The position numbers were made by a program, and so were the translations under genes. The notes beneath the pieces were generated by a model. It did no database searches. It saw nothing but the letters and a program-made list of their open reading frames with translations, and was not told the origin of the DNA. Below, piece after piece: positions 8,220-16,557 of a DNA stretch of 44,803 nucleotides. The number at the start of each line of letters is the position of its first letter. Within the stretch, counting starts at the first letter, position 1. This DNA is from Pseudomonadota bacterium (lineage in GTDB: Bacteria; Pseudomonadota; Gammaproteobacteria; Burkholderiales; Burkholderiaceae_C): NCBI GenBank assembly GCA_963205125.1, contig CAUJJO010000066.1:1-44803 (forward strand), given 5' to 3'.

Positions 8220-9011
8220 CTAGAACTCGAGCACCTCGATCGGCAAGCCCTTGTCGCGCAGCGCCAGGCGCACCTTCTCGGCCTCCTCGGCCGAGGCGAA
8301 GGCAAAGGAGACGGCGCGCCAGCGCGTGCCCGCGGGCCACTGCTCGACGCGCGTGGGCAGGCCGCGCAGCAAGGCCACCGCCTGCAACTGCGCCGCCGCA
8401 CGCGCGGCGCGCGCGCGCTCCAGCGGCGGCGTCACCAGCGCCCAGGCCCTGGGCACCGGCGGCGGGCCGCGTCGTGCACGCGCGTCCTCGCGCAGCGCAC
8501 GGCGCTCGTCCTCCCCGAGGCGGCTGACGAGCGGCTGCAGCTCGATGCGCCCGGGCTGCGGCGACGCCGCCGGGGCCGCACTCGCCACCGCTTCAGCGGA
8601 CTCGGCGCCCGGGGCGCTCGCCACCGGCGAAACCGGCGAAACCGGCGAAGCGGCCGCTGCGCCCGCAGCAACCGAAGCAGCCCCGGCGGGCGCCGAAGCC
8701 GCCGCAGGCGCAGCCGCGGCGAGCGCAGCTGCCGCCGGCCCGCCGCGCCAGAGCATGAACACGAGCAGCGCCACGGCGAGCCCCAGCAAGACCGCAGCGG
8801 CCACGACCACGCGCGGGCGCCCGCGCAGGCCCAGGCCCAGGCCCAGGCGACCAGGCAGCGCGAGCCAGGCCGCCACGCGGGCGCCCCCATCCTCATCGCG
8901 CGCGGGCACGGGCACAGACTCGGGCTGCATCCAGCCATTCTGCGCGGCGCGGCGCGCGTGCAGAGCTCGAACAGGCGGCGGTGGGCCGGGCATTTCCATT
9001 TCCGTTTCCAT
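8220..9011 (-). CDS. Single-pass membrane protein with a SPOR-like C-terminus
   Basis: 263 aa protein with a cytoplasmic N-terminal part, one transmembrane helix at about 68-88 (VVVAAAVLLGLAVALLVFML), a long Ala/Pro/Ser-rich periplasmic linker with VSPVSPV repeats, and a compact C-terminal domain (about 175-263: RAWALVTPPLERARA, QWPAGTRWRAVSFAFASAEEAE, RLALRDKGLPIEVLEF). That layout resembles SPOR-domain proteins, which bind denuded septal peptidoglycan, but the match is by eye only. Three in-frame ATGs (9011, 8999, 8993) lie in a hexanucleotide repeat; I took the first because AGGAAACGGAA precedes it. It is divergent from the TpsB gene (108 bp apart). Confidence 0.72.
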   Translation of the reverse strand: METEMEMPGPPPPVRALHARRAAQNGWMQPESVPVPARDEDGGARVAAWLALPGRLGLGLGLRGRPRVVVAAAVLLGLAVALLVFMLWRGGPAAAALAAAAPAAASAPAGAASVAAGAAAASPVSPVSPVASAPGAESAEAVASAAPAASPQPGRIELQPLVSRLGEDERRALREDARARRGPPPVPRAWALVTPPLERARAARAAAQLQAVALLRGLPTRVEQWPAGTRWRAVSFAFASAEEAEKVRLALRDKGLPIEVLEF

Positions 9012-9022
9012 TTCCGTTTCCT
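8993..9022 (+). repeat. Hexanucleotide tandem repeat over ribosome-binding site and start codon
   Basis: Five TTTCCR/TTTCCT units lie back to back. On the minus strand they read AGGAAA-CGGAAA-TGGAAA-CGGAAA-TGGAAA, supplying both the purine-rich Shine-Dalgarno and three in-frame ATG codons of the gene at 8220-9011. A change of copy number would keep the frame but alter the residues METEMEM and the spacing to the ribosome-binding site. Confidence 0.85.
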
Positions 9023-9119
9023 CGCCTGCACAGCAGGGGAGGAAGCGGGAACTCGGGATGGACTCCGGCCGCACACTGTGGCCAGAATGGCGGCCGACGC
9101 ACCAAGAACCGGGAGCCCG

Positions 9120-10748
9120 ATGGCCTGCAGTGCCTGTGCTGCGCGCGTGCTGAAGATCGTCGCGGTCGCGTTCGCGCTGACGGCGGCCGGCGCTGGCCGG
9201 GCCGGGGGCGTGGCGAGCGCGGCGGAGGCTGCGGGCGCGACCTTCGCACTGCCGCCGCTCACCGCGGCTTCGGCCGAGCCGGTGGTGCTGCGCGAGCTGC
9301 GCTTTCGCGGCGCCAGCGTGATCACCGAGGCCGAGCTGCAGCAGCTCGGCGCGCCATGGCTGCAGCGGCCGCTGCGCGCGCTGGATCTGGAGGATCTGCG
9401 GCAGACGATCACGCGCGCCTACGCCGCGCGCGGCTACGTCAACTCGGGCGCGATGCTCGACGACGACGCCCTGCAGGGCAGCACGCTGACGCTGCGCATC
9501 GTCGAGGGCCGCATCGGGCGCGTGCGCCAGAGCGGGCTGCAGGGCCTGAGCCCGAGCTACCTCGCCTCGCGGCTCGTGCGCGAGGGCGAGGTGCTCGACG
9601 TGCCGCGCCTGCAGGAGCGCTTCGAGCTGCAGCTTACCGACCCGCTGTTCGCGCGCATCCAGGCGCGGCTGCTGCCGGGCGACGCGCCGGGGCAGGCGCT
9701 GCTGGACCTCGAGGTGACGCGCGCGCGGCCCTGGCAGCTCGCGCTCTTTGCCGACAACCATCTCGCGCCGGCGGTCGGCGCGGCGCAGGCCGGCGTCGAG
9801 GGCGGCGTGCACAACCTGCTCGGCTGGGGCGACGCGCTCGCCGCCACGGTCTCGCGCAGCGAAGGCAGCACGAGCGCCGATGCGAGCTGGCAGCTGCCGC
9901 TGGGCGCCACACGCACGACGCTGACGCTGCGCCTCGCGCGCGGCAGCTCCTCGCTGATCGAGGAGCCGGTGTCCGCGCTGGACATCGGCAGCCGCGTCGA
10001 CACGCGCGAGGCCACCCTCGCCCACCCGCTGCTGGACGAGCCGCGCCAGCGCTGGCTGCTCGGCCTCACGCACGCGCGGCGCAGCAACCGCACGACGCTG
10101 GCCGGCGAGCCCTTCTCCTTCGTCACCGGCGAGGACAGCGGCACCACGCGCGTGGCCTCGTGGCGGCTCTTCCAGGAACTGACGCTGCGCCACGCGCGCC
10201 ACGTCTTTGCGCTGCGCGCCAGCCTCGTGCAGGGGCGCAACAACCTGCACGACGACGCCGAGCTGCCCGGCATCGCGCCGCGCCGCTACCGGCTGTGGCA
10301 GCTGCAGGGGCAGGCGCTGCTCGCGCAGGGCGAAGGCGGGCGCCGCATCGTGCTGCGCGCGCAGGCGCAGCACGCGGCCGAGCATCTGGTGCCGCTCGAG
10401 CAGATGGCGCTGGGCGGCCGCTACACCGTGCGCGGCTACCGCGAGAACCAGGCCGTGCGCGACAACGGCTTCGCGCTCGGCGCCGAGTGGCACCTGCCGG
10501 CCTGGCGCGACGAGGCGGCGCGCGCCAGCCTGACGCTGGTCCCCTTCGTCGAGGGCGGGCAGGCGTGGAATCGCGGCGAGGCCCGCGCGCGCCTGGCCGC
10601 GATCGGCCTGGGCCTGGCCTGGACCTTCGGCGAGCTCGAAGGCGAGCTGAACTTCGCCCGGCGCCTCGAGCGCCGGCCCATCGCCACCCATGGGAACCTG
10701 CTGGACCATGGCAGCCACCTCATGCTGCGCTGGCGCCCTGCGTTCTGA
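9120..10748 (+). CDS. TpsB / ShlB-FhaC family outer-membrane transporter
   Basis: 542 aa two-partner-secretion transporter that would carry the TpsA protein encoded two genes downstream across the outer membrane. Signal peptide at residues 1-30 (hydrophobic AFALTAAGAGRAGG), POTRA module(s) from about residue 55 (VVLRELRFRGASVITEAEL), then a beta barrel from about 200 to the end. The conserved VRGY motif of the barrel is at 437-440 (RYTVRGYRENQAVRDNGF). The C-terminus ends in Phe (LRWRPAF), as usual for outer-membrane barrels. The ATG at 9120 has CGGGAG just upstream; an ATG at 9087 in the same frame is an alternative. The downstream CHAT gene starts inside its last codons. Confidence 0.92.
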   Translation: MACSACAARVLKIVAVAFALTAAGAGRAGGVASAAEAAGATFALPPLTAASAEPVVLRELRFRGASVITEAELQQLGAPWLQRPLRALDLEDLRQTITRAYAARGYVNSGAMLDDDALQGSTLTLRIVEGRIGRVRQSGLQGLSPSYLASRLVREGEVLDVPRLQERFELQLTDPLFARIQARLLPGDAPGQALLDLEVTRARPWQLALFADNHLAPAVGAAQAGVEGGVHNLLGWGDALAATVSRSEGSTSADASWQLPLGATRTTLTLRLARGSSSLIEEPVSALDIGSRVDTREATLAHPLLDEPRQRWLLGLTHARRSNRTTLAGEPFSFVTGEDSGTTRVASWRLFQELTLRHARHVFALRASLVQGRNNLHDDAELPGIAPRRYRLWQLQGQALLAQGEGGRRIVLRAQAQHAAEHLVPLEQMALGGRYTVRGYRENQAVRDNGFALGAEWHLPAWRDEAARASLTLVPFVEGGQAWNRGEARARLAAIGLGLAWTFGELEGELNFARRLERRPIATHGNLLDHGSHLMLRWRPAF

Positions 10749-13140
10749 CGGCAGGCGCCGACGCCGCGGCCTGACCAAGGCCGCGCTGGCCCATGCGTCG
10801 GTGCATGCGCTGGGGCATGCGCTGGGGCATGCGCAGGCGCTTGCCCTGGCCCTGACCCTGGGCCTCGCCCTGGCCCTGTCCCCGGCCGGCAACGCGCGTG
10901 CCGCCGACGACGCCCGCTGCCCCGACGGCCAGGGACCGCTGCGCGTGCGCGTGCAGGCGATGCAGGCCGAGCACGCCCGGCTCGGCGAGGGCCTGGCGCG
11001 CGCGCGCAGCGCCGGCCGGCTCGGCGCGGCCTGGCTCGCGCTCGGGCAGGAGGCGCAGGCCGAGCCGCTGCTGCGCGAAGCCGCCGCCGCGGCGCTGCCG
11101 GCCGCCGAGCGCGCCGCCGCGGAGATGGACCTCGGCAACCTGCTCTACACGCGCGGCGAAGGGGCGCAGGCCGCGCGCCACTGGGGCGCGGCTGCCGCCC
11201 TCGTCCCCGACGACGCCGAGCTCGCCTTGCGCGCACGGCTCAACACGCTGCGCCTGAGCGATGCGCGCGCGCGCCTGCAGGCGCTGACGGACCTGCTGCC
11301 GCGCGTGCAGGCCCTGCCCGAGGCCGCGGCGCGCGCGCGCCTTGCGCTCAACCTGGGCGCGCAGGCCGCTGCCCTTGGCGGGACCGAAGTGGGCAAGACC
11401 GAAGTAGGCAGGACCGAAGTGGGCAGGACCGAGGCCGGCGCGACGGAGGCAGGCGGCGCGGCGGCCGAAGGGACCGCGTCGGACAAGGCCGCCACAGCGC
11501 TTGCCCACCGCGCGCTCGAACTCGGTCGCGCCCAGGCGCAGGCGGCCGGCGACGAGCGCCTGCTGGCCGAGGCCTTCGAGGGCCTGGCTGCGCTCTACGA
11601 GGCGCAGCAGCGCCGCGCCGAGGCGCTGCTCCTGGTCGAGCAGGGCATCGCGCACGCGCGGCGCGTGGACGCGCGCGAGCTGCTGATGACGCTCGAAGGC
11701 CGCGCCGCGCGGCTGCGTGCGGTCGACGGCGACCACGCGCGCGCGCTGGCCGCCTACCGGCGCGCCGTCGAGCACGCGCAGGCGGTGCGCAGCGACATCC
11801 CGGTGCGCTACCAGGACGGACGCTCGTCGTTTCGCGAAACGCTCGCGCCGCTCTACCTCGGCCTCACCGACGAGCTGCTGCGCCACAGCGGGGATGCGCC
11901 CGCGGCCGAACGCCAGGGCCTGCTGCGGCAGGCGCGCCAGACGGTCGAACTGATCAAGCAGACCGAGCTCGCCGACTACCTGCGCGACCGCTGCAGCGTC
12001 GAGGCCGCCGCGCGCAGCGTGGCCGCGCCGCCGGCCGCGGGCACGGCGATCTACTACCCGATCGTGCTGCCCGACCGCCTCGAACTGCTGCTGGAGACCG
12101 CAGGCGGGCTGGCGCGGCGCAGCGTGCCCATCGCCGAGGAAGGCCTGCGCGACGAGGTGCTGGCTTACGTCGCCGCGCTGCGCGAGGGGCAGCCGCTGCG
12201 CGCGCGCGCGCAGGCGCTCTACCGGCTGCTCGTCGCGCCGCTGGACGAGCTGCTGGCGCAGGCGCGCATCGAGACCCTGGTCGTCGTCCCCGACGGCGTG
12301 CTGCGCCTGCTGCCGCTGGCGGCGCTGCACGACGGCCGCGGCTGGCTGCTGCAGCGCATGGCGGTGGCCACGGTGCCCGCGCTCAGCCTGACGGCGCCGC
12401 CGCGCAGCGAGCGCCGCCCGCTGCGCGCGCTGCTGGCCGGCCTGAGCGACCCCGGGCCGGTGGTCGACAAGCTGCCGCCGGACGTGGTGGACGCGGTGCT
12501 CGAACCCGAGGCCGCGTCGCGCGGCCGGAAGGCGGCATCGCGCAGCGCGCCGATGAACGCGCAGCAGCGCAGCGCGCTGCGCGAGGCGCTGGCGCTGCCG
12601 GGCGTGAAGGCCGAGATCGACTCGCTGGCGACGATGCTGCCGGCCAAGGTGCTGCTGGACGAGAAGTTCACGCTGCAGGCGCTGCAGCAGCAGCTGAGCG
12701 GCGAGGCCTACCCGGTCGTGCACATCGCCTCGCACGGCCTGTTCGGGCACGACGCCGACTCGACCTTCATCATGACCTACGACGAGCTGCTGACGCTCGA
12801 CGGCCTGCAGGCGCTGCTGCGCGCGAGCCGCCCGCGCGGCGAGGCGATCGAGCTGCTCACGCTGTCGGCCTGCCAGACCGCCGAGGGCGACGACCGCGCG
12901 CCGCTGGGCATGAGCGGCAGCGCGCTGAAGGCACGCGCGCGCAGCGCACTGGGCACCTTGTGGCCGGTGGCCGACGAGTCGGCGCGCCTCGTGATGGATG
13001 GCTTCTACCGGCGCCTTGCGCGCGGCGAGATGGCGCGCGTGCAGGCCTTGCGCCAGGCGCAGCTGGCCCTGCTGCAGCAGCCCGAGCTTGCCCACCCCTT
13101 CCACTGGGCGCCGTTCATCCTGATCGGAGACTGGCAATGA
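10690..13140 (+). CDS. Exported TPR-CHAT domain cysteine peptidase
   Basis: 816 aa protein. The C-terminal third is a CHAT domain (caspase-like, clan CD), with the probable catalytic dyad His682 (HIASHGLF) and Cys728 (LSACQTAEGD) and the terminal strand PFHWAPFILIGDW. The middle (about 85-440) is helical and TPR-like. The N-terminus has an arginine-rich segment, then a long Ala/Leu hydrophobic run ending in GNARA, read as a signal sequence, so the protein is probably periplasmic. The start is uncertain: 10690 and 10708 are both inside the TpsB gene, and neither has a good Shine-Dalgarno. It lies between tpsB and tpsA and overlaps tpsA by ATGA. This points to processing or regulation of the secreted TpsA; that function is inference. 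Confidence 0.88.
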   Translation: MGTCWTMAATSCCAGALRSDGRRRRRGLTKAALAHASVHALGHALGHAQALALALTLGLALALSPAGNARAADDARCPDGQGPLRVRVQAMQAEHARLGEGLARARSAGRLGAAWLALGQEAQAEPLLREAAAAALPAAERAAAEMDLGNLLYTRGEGAQAARHWGAAAALVPDDAELALRARLNTLRLSDARARLQALTDLLPRVQALPEAAARARLALNLGAQAAALGGTEVGKTEVGRTEVGRTEAGATEAGGAAAEGTASDKAATALAHRALELGRAQAQAAGDERLLAEAFEGLAALYEAQQRRAEALLLVEQGIAHARRVDARELLMTLEGRAARLRAVDGDHARALAAYRRAVEHAQAVRSDIPVRYQDGRSSFRETLAPLYLGLTDELLRHSGDAPAAERQGLLRQARQTVELIKQTELADYLRDRCSVEAAARSVAAPPAAGTAIYYPIVLPDRLELLLETAGGLARRSVPIAEEGLRDEVLAYVAALREGQPLRARAQALYRLLVAPLDELLAQARIETLVVVPDGVLRLLPLAALHDGRGWLLQRMAVATVPALSLTAPPRSERRPLRALLAGLSDPGPVVDKLPPDVVDAVLEPEAASRGRKAASRSAPMNAQQRSALREALALPGVKAEIDSLATMLPAKVLLDEKFTLQALQQQLSGEAYPVVHIASHGLFGHDADSTFIMTYDELLTLDGLQALLRASRPRGEAIELLTLSACQTAEGDDRAPLGMSGSALKARARSALGTLWPVADESARLVMDGFYRRLARGEMARVQALRQAQLALLQQPELAHPFHWAPFILIGDWQ
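11377..11451 (+). repeat. Five 15-bp tandem repeats inside the CHAT gene
   Basis: Five units of the form GGCAGGACCGAAGTG follow one another. They code for a pentapeptide repeat (G-[TK]-T/R-E-[VA], e.g. VGRTEVGRTEAG) in a linker between TPR-like segments at about residues 230-254. Fifteen base pairs keep the frame, so copy number may differ between strains. Confidence 0.85.
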
Positions 13141-16100
13141 GGCAGTCCGCCCCGCCCACCGCCCGCCCCACCCGCATCGCCGCGGCCGCGCTCGCGCTGC
13201 TGGCCACCTTGGCCGCCCTACCGCAGACCGCGCGCGCCGGGGCCACCACCGACGGCAGCGTCGGCGCGGTGCAGACGCTGTCCGGGCGCTTCACCGTGCC
13301 GCAGGCGCTGGGCACGGTGCGCGGCAGCAAGCTGCTGCACAGCTTCGCGGACTTCGCCATCGCCAAGGGCGAGACGGCGACCTTCACGACGCAGGACGCG
13401 GCCCTGCGCCACGTCATCGCCCGCGTCACCGGCGGGCAGGCCAGCGTGCTCGAAGGCCCGCTGCAGCTTCAGGCCGCAGGCGGCGCGAAGCCCGACTTCT
13501 GGCTGCTCAACCCGAGCGGCGTGCTCGTCGGCGCGGGGGCGAGCTTCGACGTGCCGGCCGGGCTGCACCTGGGTGCTGCGCACACCATCGTCTTCGCCGA
13601 CGGCAGCCGGCTGGCCGCAGACGCCAGCCCGGCGAGCAGCCTGACGGTCGCCGCGCCCGAGGCCTTCGGCTTCCTGCCCGCGCCCACGGCAGCGGCCGGG
13701 CCGCTCGTCGTGCGCGACACCGCGCTGCAGCCGGCCTTGGGCGCGCCGCTTTCGCTGGCCGGCGGCGAGCTGCGCATCGAGCGCGCGCAGCTCGCCACGC
13801 TGGCCGCGCCGCTGCGCGTGCAGGCAGCCGGGACGCTCACCCTCGGGGCCGGCGCGGAGCTGTCGGCCAGCGGCGTCGGCGCCGGCGCGCCGCTGCAACT
13901 GCAGGCCGCGCAGATGCGCGCCACGCAGGGGGCGATGGCATCCGCCTGGAACTACGGCAGCAGCACCGGCTCGGGCCTGCAGGTCGAGGTGAGCGGCGCG
14001 CTCGCGCTCGACGCGGGCGCCTTCCTCGCCAGCTACGCGCTGGGCGAAGGCATGGCCGGGCCGCTCGCGGTGAAGGCCGGCACGCTCAGCCTCGCGGGCC
14101 GCGGCGAGTTCGGACCGACCGCGATCATCACCATGGGCAGCGTCGGCGCACCCGGCGCGCTGGACGTACGCGTGGAGCAGGCGCTGACGCTCGCGCAGGG
14201 CGCGAGCCTCGGCAGCTCGAGCCGCAGCCTGGCCGCGCCCGGGCCGGTCACGGTGCAGGCCGGGAGCATCGACATCCAGGGCCGCGGCGAGGCGACGACG
14301 ATCAGCAGCCTGGCCAGCGGCGGCGGCCCGGCCGCCGCGCTCGACGTGCAGGCCAGCGGCGCGATCATGCTGGCCGACGGCGGGCAGATCTTCGGCGCGA
14401 CGCTCGGCGGCGCCGACGCCGGCCGCGTGCGCGTGAGCGCCGCGCAGATCGACCTGCAGGGCGCCATGCAGGGCGACCTGCACGACGGCTCGCGCGCCGT
14501 CACCGGCATCTATGCCAACGTGCTGGGCGCCGGTCGCGGCGGCGCGCTGGACATCTCGGCCGACACGCTGAACCTGCGCGCGGGCGCGCGCATCTCGACC
14601 TCGACCAACCACGACGCCGGCTCGGCCGGCCACATCGCCATCCGCGCCGGGAAGATGCAGATCGACGGCCGCGTCGCGTCCGCCGGCATCGACTCCTACG
14701 CCTACGGCGCCGCGGGCGACGCCGGCTCGGTGGACCTGCAGGTCGAGGGCGAACTCGCGCTGCTGGCCGGCGGCATGATCGCCGCGGGCACCTTCGGCAG
14801 CGGCAGCCCGGGCGCGATCGTCGTGCGCGCCGGCAGCCTGCGCATCGACGGCCGCGACGCCGGCCCGTCCATGACCGGCATCGCCGGCGACGCCTTGTTC
14901 AGCGGCGTGGGCGCCGCCATCGACGTGCAGGCCGGCGAGGTGAGCATCGGCCGCGGCGGCACCATCGCCACCTCGACCGCCTCGGGCCGCGACGGCCAGC
15001 CGCTGCGCGTGCAGGCGAGGACGCTGCGCATCGACGGCGGCAAGGACCGCTCGGTGGCCACCGGCATCCTCGCCGACGCGCAGGGCAGCGGCAACGCCGG
15101 CAGCATCACGCTGCAGGCGGACGATCTCGAGGTCGTCGACGAGGGCATGGTCTCGACCAGCACCGTCGGCGCCGGTCGCGGCGGCGCGCTGCGCGTGCAG
15201 GCCGAGCGCGTGCGCCTTTCCGGCTCGGGCGGACTGCTCTCGGTGGCGGCGGCCGAAGGCGACGCCGGCCTGATCGAGCTGCAGGCGCGACAAAGCGTCG
15301 AGCTCGGCAGCGGCGGCCACATCGTCACCAACAGCGGCGGCCAGGGTGCGGCCGGCGACGTGCGCATCGAGACCGCGCGCCTGCGCATCGGCGGGCGCGA
15401 CGACGCCGCCGCGACGGGCGAGGCGCCGGGCCCGCGCAGCCGCATCGCCAGCCGCGCGCTGCCCGACTCCGCGGGCAGGGCCGGGCGCATCGAAGTCGTG
15501 GCCGGCGAGCAGATCGCGCTCGAGGACGGGGCGCTCGTCAGCATCGGCAACGACGCGCTCGCCGTGCGCGAAGGCGCAAGCAGCGGCTCGCTGATCCGCC
15601 TGCAGGCGCCGCGGATCGCGCTGCAGGGCGCGGAGATCACCGCCGCGGCGAGCGCTGCCGCCGACGCCGGGGCCATCGAGCTGGCGAGCAGCGGCGCCAT
15701 CCGGCTCACCGACGCCGGCCTGCACACCTCGGCCATGCACGGCCGCGGCGGCCCGATCCGGCTCGAGGCCGCGGGCCCGCTCGTGCTGCGCAACAGCCTG
15801 GTGACGACCTCGGTGCTGGCGCGCGACGGCGGCGACGGCGGCACGATCCGCATCGCCAGCGCGGCGCTGGCGCTGGCCTCGGGCTTCGTGCAGGCCAACA
15901 CCGCCGCTGCGCGCGCCAGCGGCGGCACCGTGACGATCGACGCCGCGGTGCTGGTGCCCGACGGCAACCACGTCTTCGTCGGCGGCGAGCGCATCGCCGA
16001 CTTCCGCCCGAACGCGCCGGGCCACAACGTCATCCAGGCCGCCGCCCCGGACGGCGTCGCCGGGCGCCTGGACGTGACGCGCCCCGAACTCAACCTCTCC

Positions 16101-16247
16101 GGCAGCCTGGCCGCGCTGATCGCGCAGCCGGTCGACTTCGGCCTGCTGCGCCCGGACATCTGCGACGTCGGCACCGACAGCAGCTTCACCGTCCTCGGCC
16201 GCGGCGCCCTGCCCGCCCCGGCCAGCGCGCCGCTGCGCAGCCGCTGA
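13137..16247 (+). CDS. TpsA exoprotein, filamentous-haemagglutinin N-terminal (TPS) domain
   Basis: 1036 aa secreted protein, the likely cargo of the TpsB transporter encoded upstream. Signal peptide 1-34 (ending PQTARA), TPS secretion domain about 36-200 with NPSG at 125-128 (LLNPSGVLVGAGASF), then a long run of beta-helix repeats (LDVQASGAIMLADGGQIFG, GAGRGGAL and similar). The C-terminus carries DICDVGTDSSFTVLGRGALP; its Cys1009 is the only cysteine in the mature protein. From memory, such a GRG(G/A)LP tail also occurs in haemagglutinin-like proteins of cyanobacteria. The ATG at 13137 overlaps the CHAT stop (ATGA) and has GGAG upstream, so translation is coupled. No adhesin or toxin domain is visible. 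Confidence 0.9.
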   Translation: MRQSAPPTARPTRIAAAALALLATLAALPQTARAGATTDGSVGAVQTLSGRFTVPQALGTVRGSKLLHSFADFAIAKGETATFTTQDAALRHVIARVTGGQASVLEGPLQLQAAGGAKPDFWLLNPSGVLVGAGASFDVPAGLHLGAAHTIVFADGSRLAADASPASSLTVAAPEAFGFLPAPTAAAGPLVVRDTALQPALGAPLSLAGGELRIERAQLATLAAPLRVQAAGTLTLGAGAELSASGVGAGAPLQLQAAQMRATQGAMASAWNYGSSTGSGLQVEVSGALALDAGAFLASYALGEGMAGPLAVKAGTLSLAGRGEFGPTAIITMGSVGAPGALDVRVEQALTLAQGASLGSSSRSLAAPGPVTVQAGSIDIQGRGEATTISSLASGGGPAAALDVQASGAIMLADGGQIFGATLGGADAGRVRVSAAQIDLQGAMQGDLHDGSRAVTGIYANVLGAGRGGALDISADTLNLRAGARISTSTNHDAGSAGHIAIRAGKMQIDGRVASAGIDSYAYGAAGDAGSVDLQVEGELALLAGGMIAAGTFGSGSPGAIVVRAGSLRIDGRDAGPSMTGIAGDALFSGVGAAIDVQAGEVSIGRGGTIATSTASGRDGQPLRVQARTLRIDGGKDRSVATGILADAQGSGNAGSITLQADDLEVVDEGMVSTSTVGAGRGGALRVQAERVRLSGSGGLLSVAAAEGDAGLIELQARQSVELGSGGHIVTNSGGQGAAGDVRIETARLRIGGRDDAAATGEAPGPRSRIASRALPDSAGRAGRIEVVAGEQIALEDGALVSIGNDALAVREGASSGSLIRLQAPRIALQGAEITAAASAAADAGAIELASSGAIRLTDAGLHTSAMHGRGGPIRLEAAGPLVLRNSLVTTSVLARDGGDGGTIRIASAALALASGFVQANTAAARASGGTVTIDAAVLVPDGNHVFVGGERIADFRPNAPGHNVIQAAAPDGVAGRLDVTRPELNLSGSLAALIAQPVDFGLLRPDICDVGTDSSFTVLGRGALPAPASAPLRSR

Positions 16248-16278
16248 AGGGGGTCAACGGCCACCGTGCATCTCTTCT

Positions 16279-16302
16279 CCCTCTCCCCCGCGTGGGAGAG
16301 GG
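16279..16302. repeat. Hairpin after tpsA
   Basis: A perfect 9-bp inverted repeat, CCCTCTCCC / GGGAGAGGG, with a 6-base loop, 32 bp after the TpsA stop. No T-run follows, so it is not a clear intrinsic terminator. The sequence is like the dispersed CTCTCCC..GGGAGAGGG hairpins common between genes in many GC-rich proteobacteria. Confidence 0.6.
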
Positions 16303-16304
16303 TA

Positions 16305-16342
16305 GGGGTGAGGGTGCAGCGATCCGCCACGACCCTCACCCC
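16305..16342. repeat. Inverted repeat GGGGTGAGGGT / ACCCTCACCCC
   Basis: Perfect 11-bp arms (16305-16315 and 16332-16342) with a 16-base spacer, immediately beside the preceding hairpin; together they form a compound palindromic element. Function unknown. Confidence 0.65.
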
Positions 16343-16411
16343 GCCCTACCCAGGAACCTGAACAGGGAAGGGACGCAAGCCGGCAACGCCCCCGCTGCAT
16401 CAGTCTCTCCT

Positions 16412-16488
16412 GTAGGAGCGCCGGCAGGCGCGATTGGGCGACGCGCCTGGTCATGCCAAGGCCGCTTCGCGGCTGCCGCCGCTCCTAC
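16412..16488. repeat. REP/REPIN-like element (GTAGGAGCG ... CGCTCCTAC)
   Basis: GTAGGAGCG at 16412-16420 and its exact reverse complement at 16480-16488 enclose GC-rich palindromic pieces (GCCGGCAGGCGC; GGCCGCTTCGCGGC). The TGTAGGAGCG head is the classic start of REP sequences in gamma- and betaproteobacteria, and two inverted copies are the REPIN arrangement. The rest of the 310-bp gap (16248-16557) shows no gene. Confidence 0.6.
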
Positions 16489-16557
16489 GGGGCCGTGCGC
16501 GGGTTCCACCGGCGGGCGCACTCCGCGGGACGCGAGCCGGCTGGGGCCCCCGCTGCT

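Noticed and set aside
3953..8527. Very long plus-strand open frame (over 1500 codons) spanning the DUF1615 and hydrolase regions
   Set aside because: Arginine/alanine-rich translation without domains; it runs antisense to the DUF1615 gene and out of frame with the hydrolase. A product of extreme GC content.
8220..11138. Extension of the membrane-protein frame antisense to the TpsB gene
   Set aside because: The sequence upstream of 9011 is the complement of tpsB, and a ribosome-binding site sits before 9011.
16279..16302. Intrinsic terminator for the TpsA operon
   Set aside because: The stem is good but no T-run follows, so it is listed only as a hairpin repeat.
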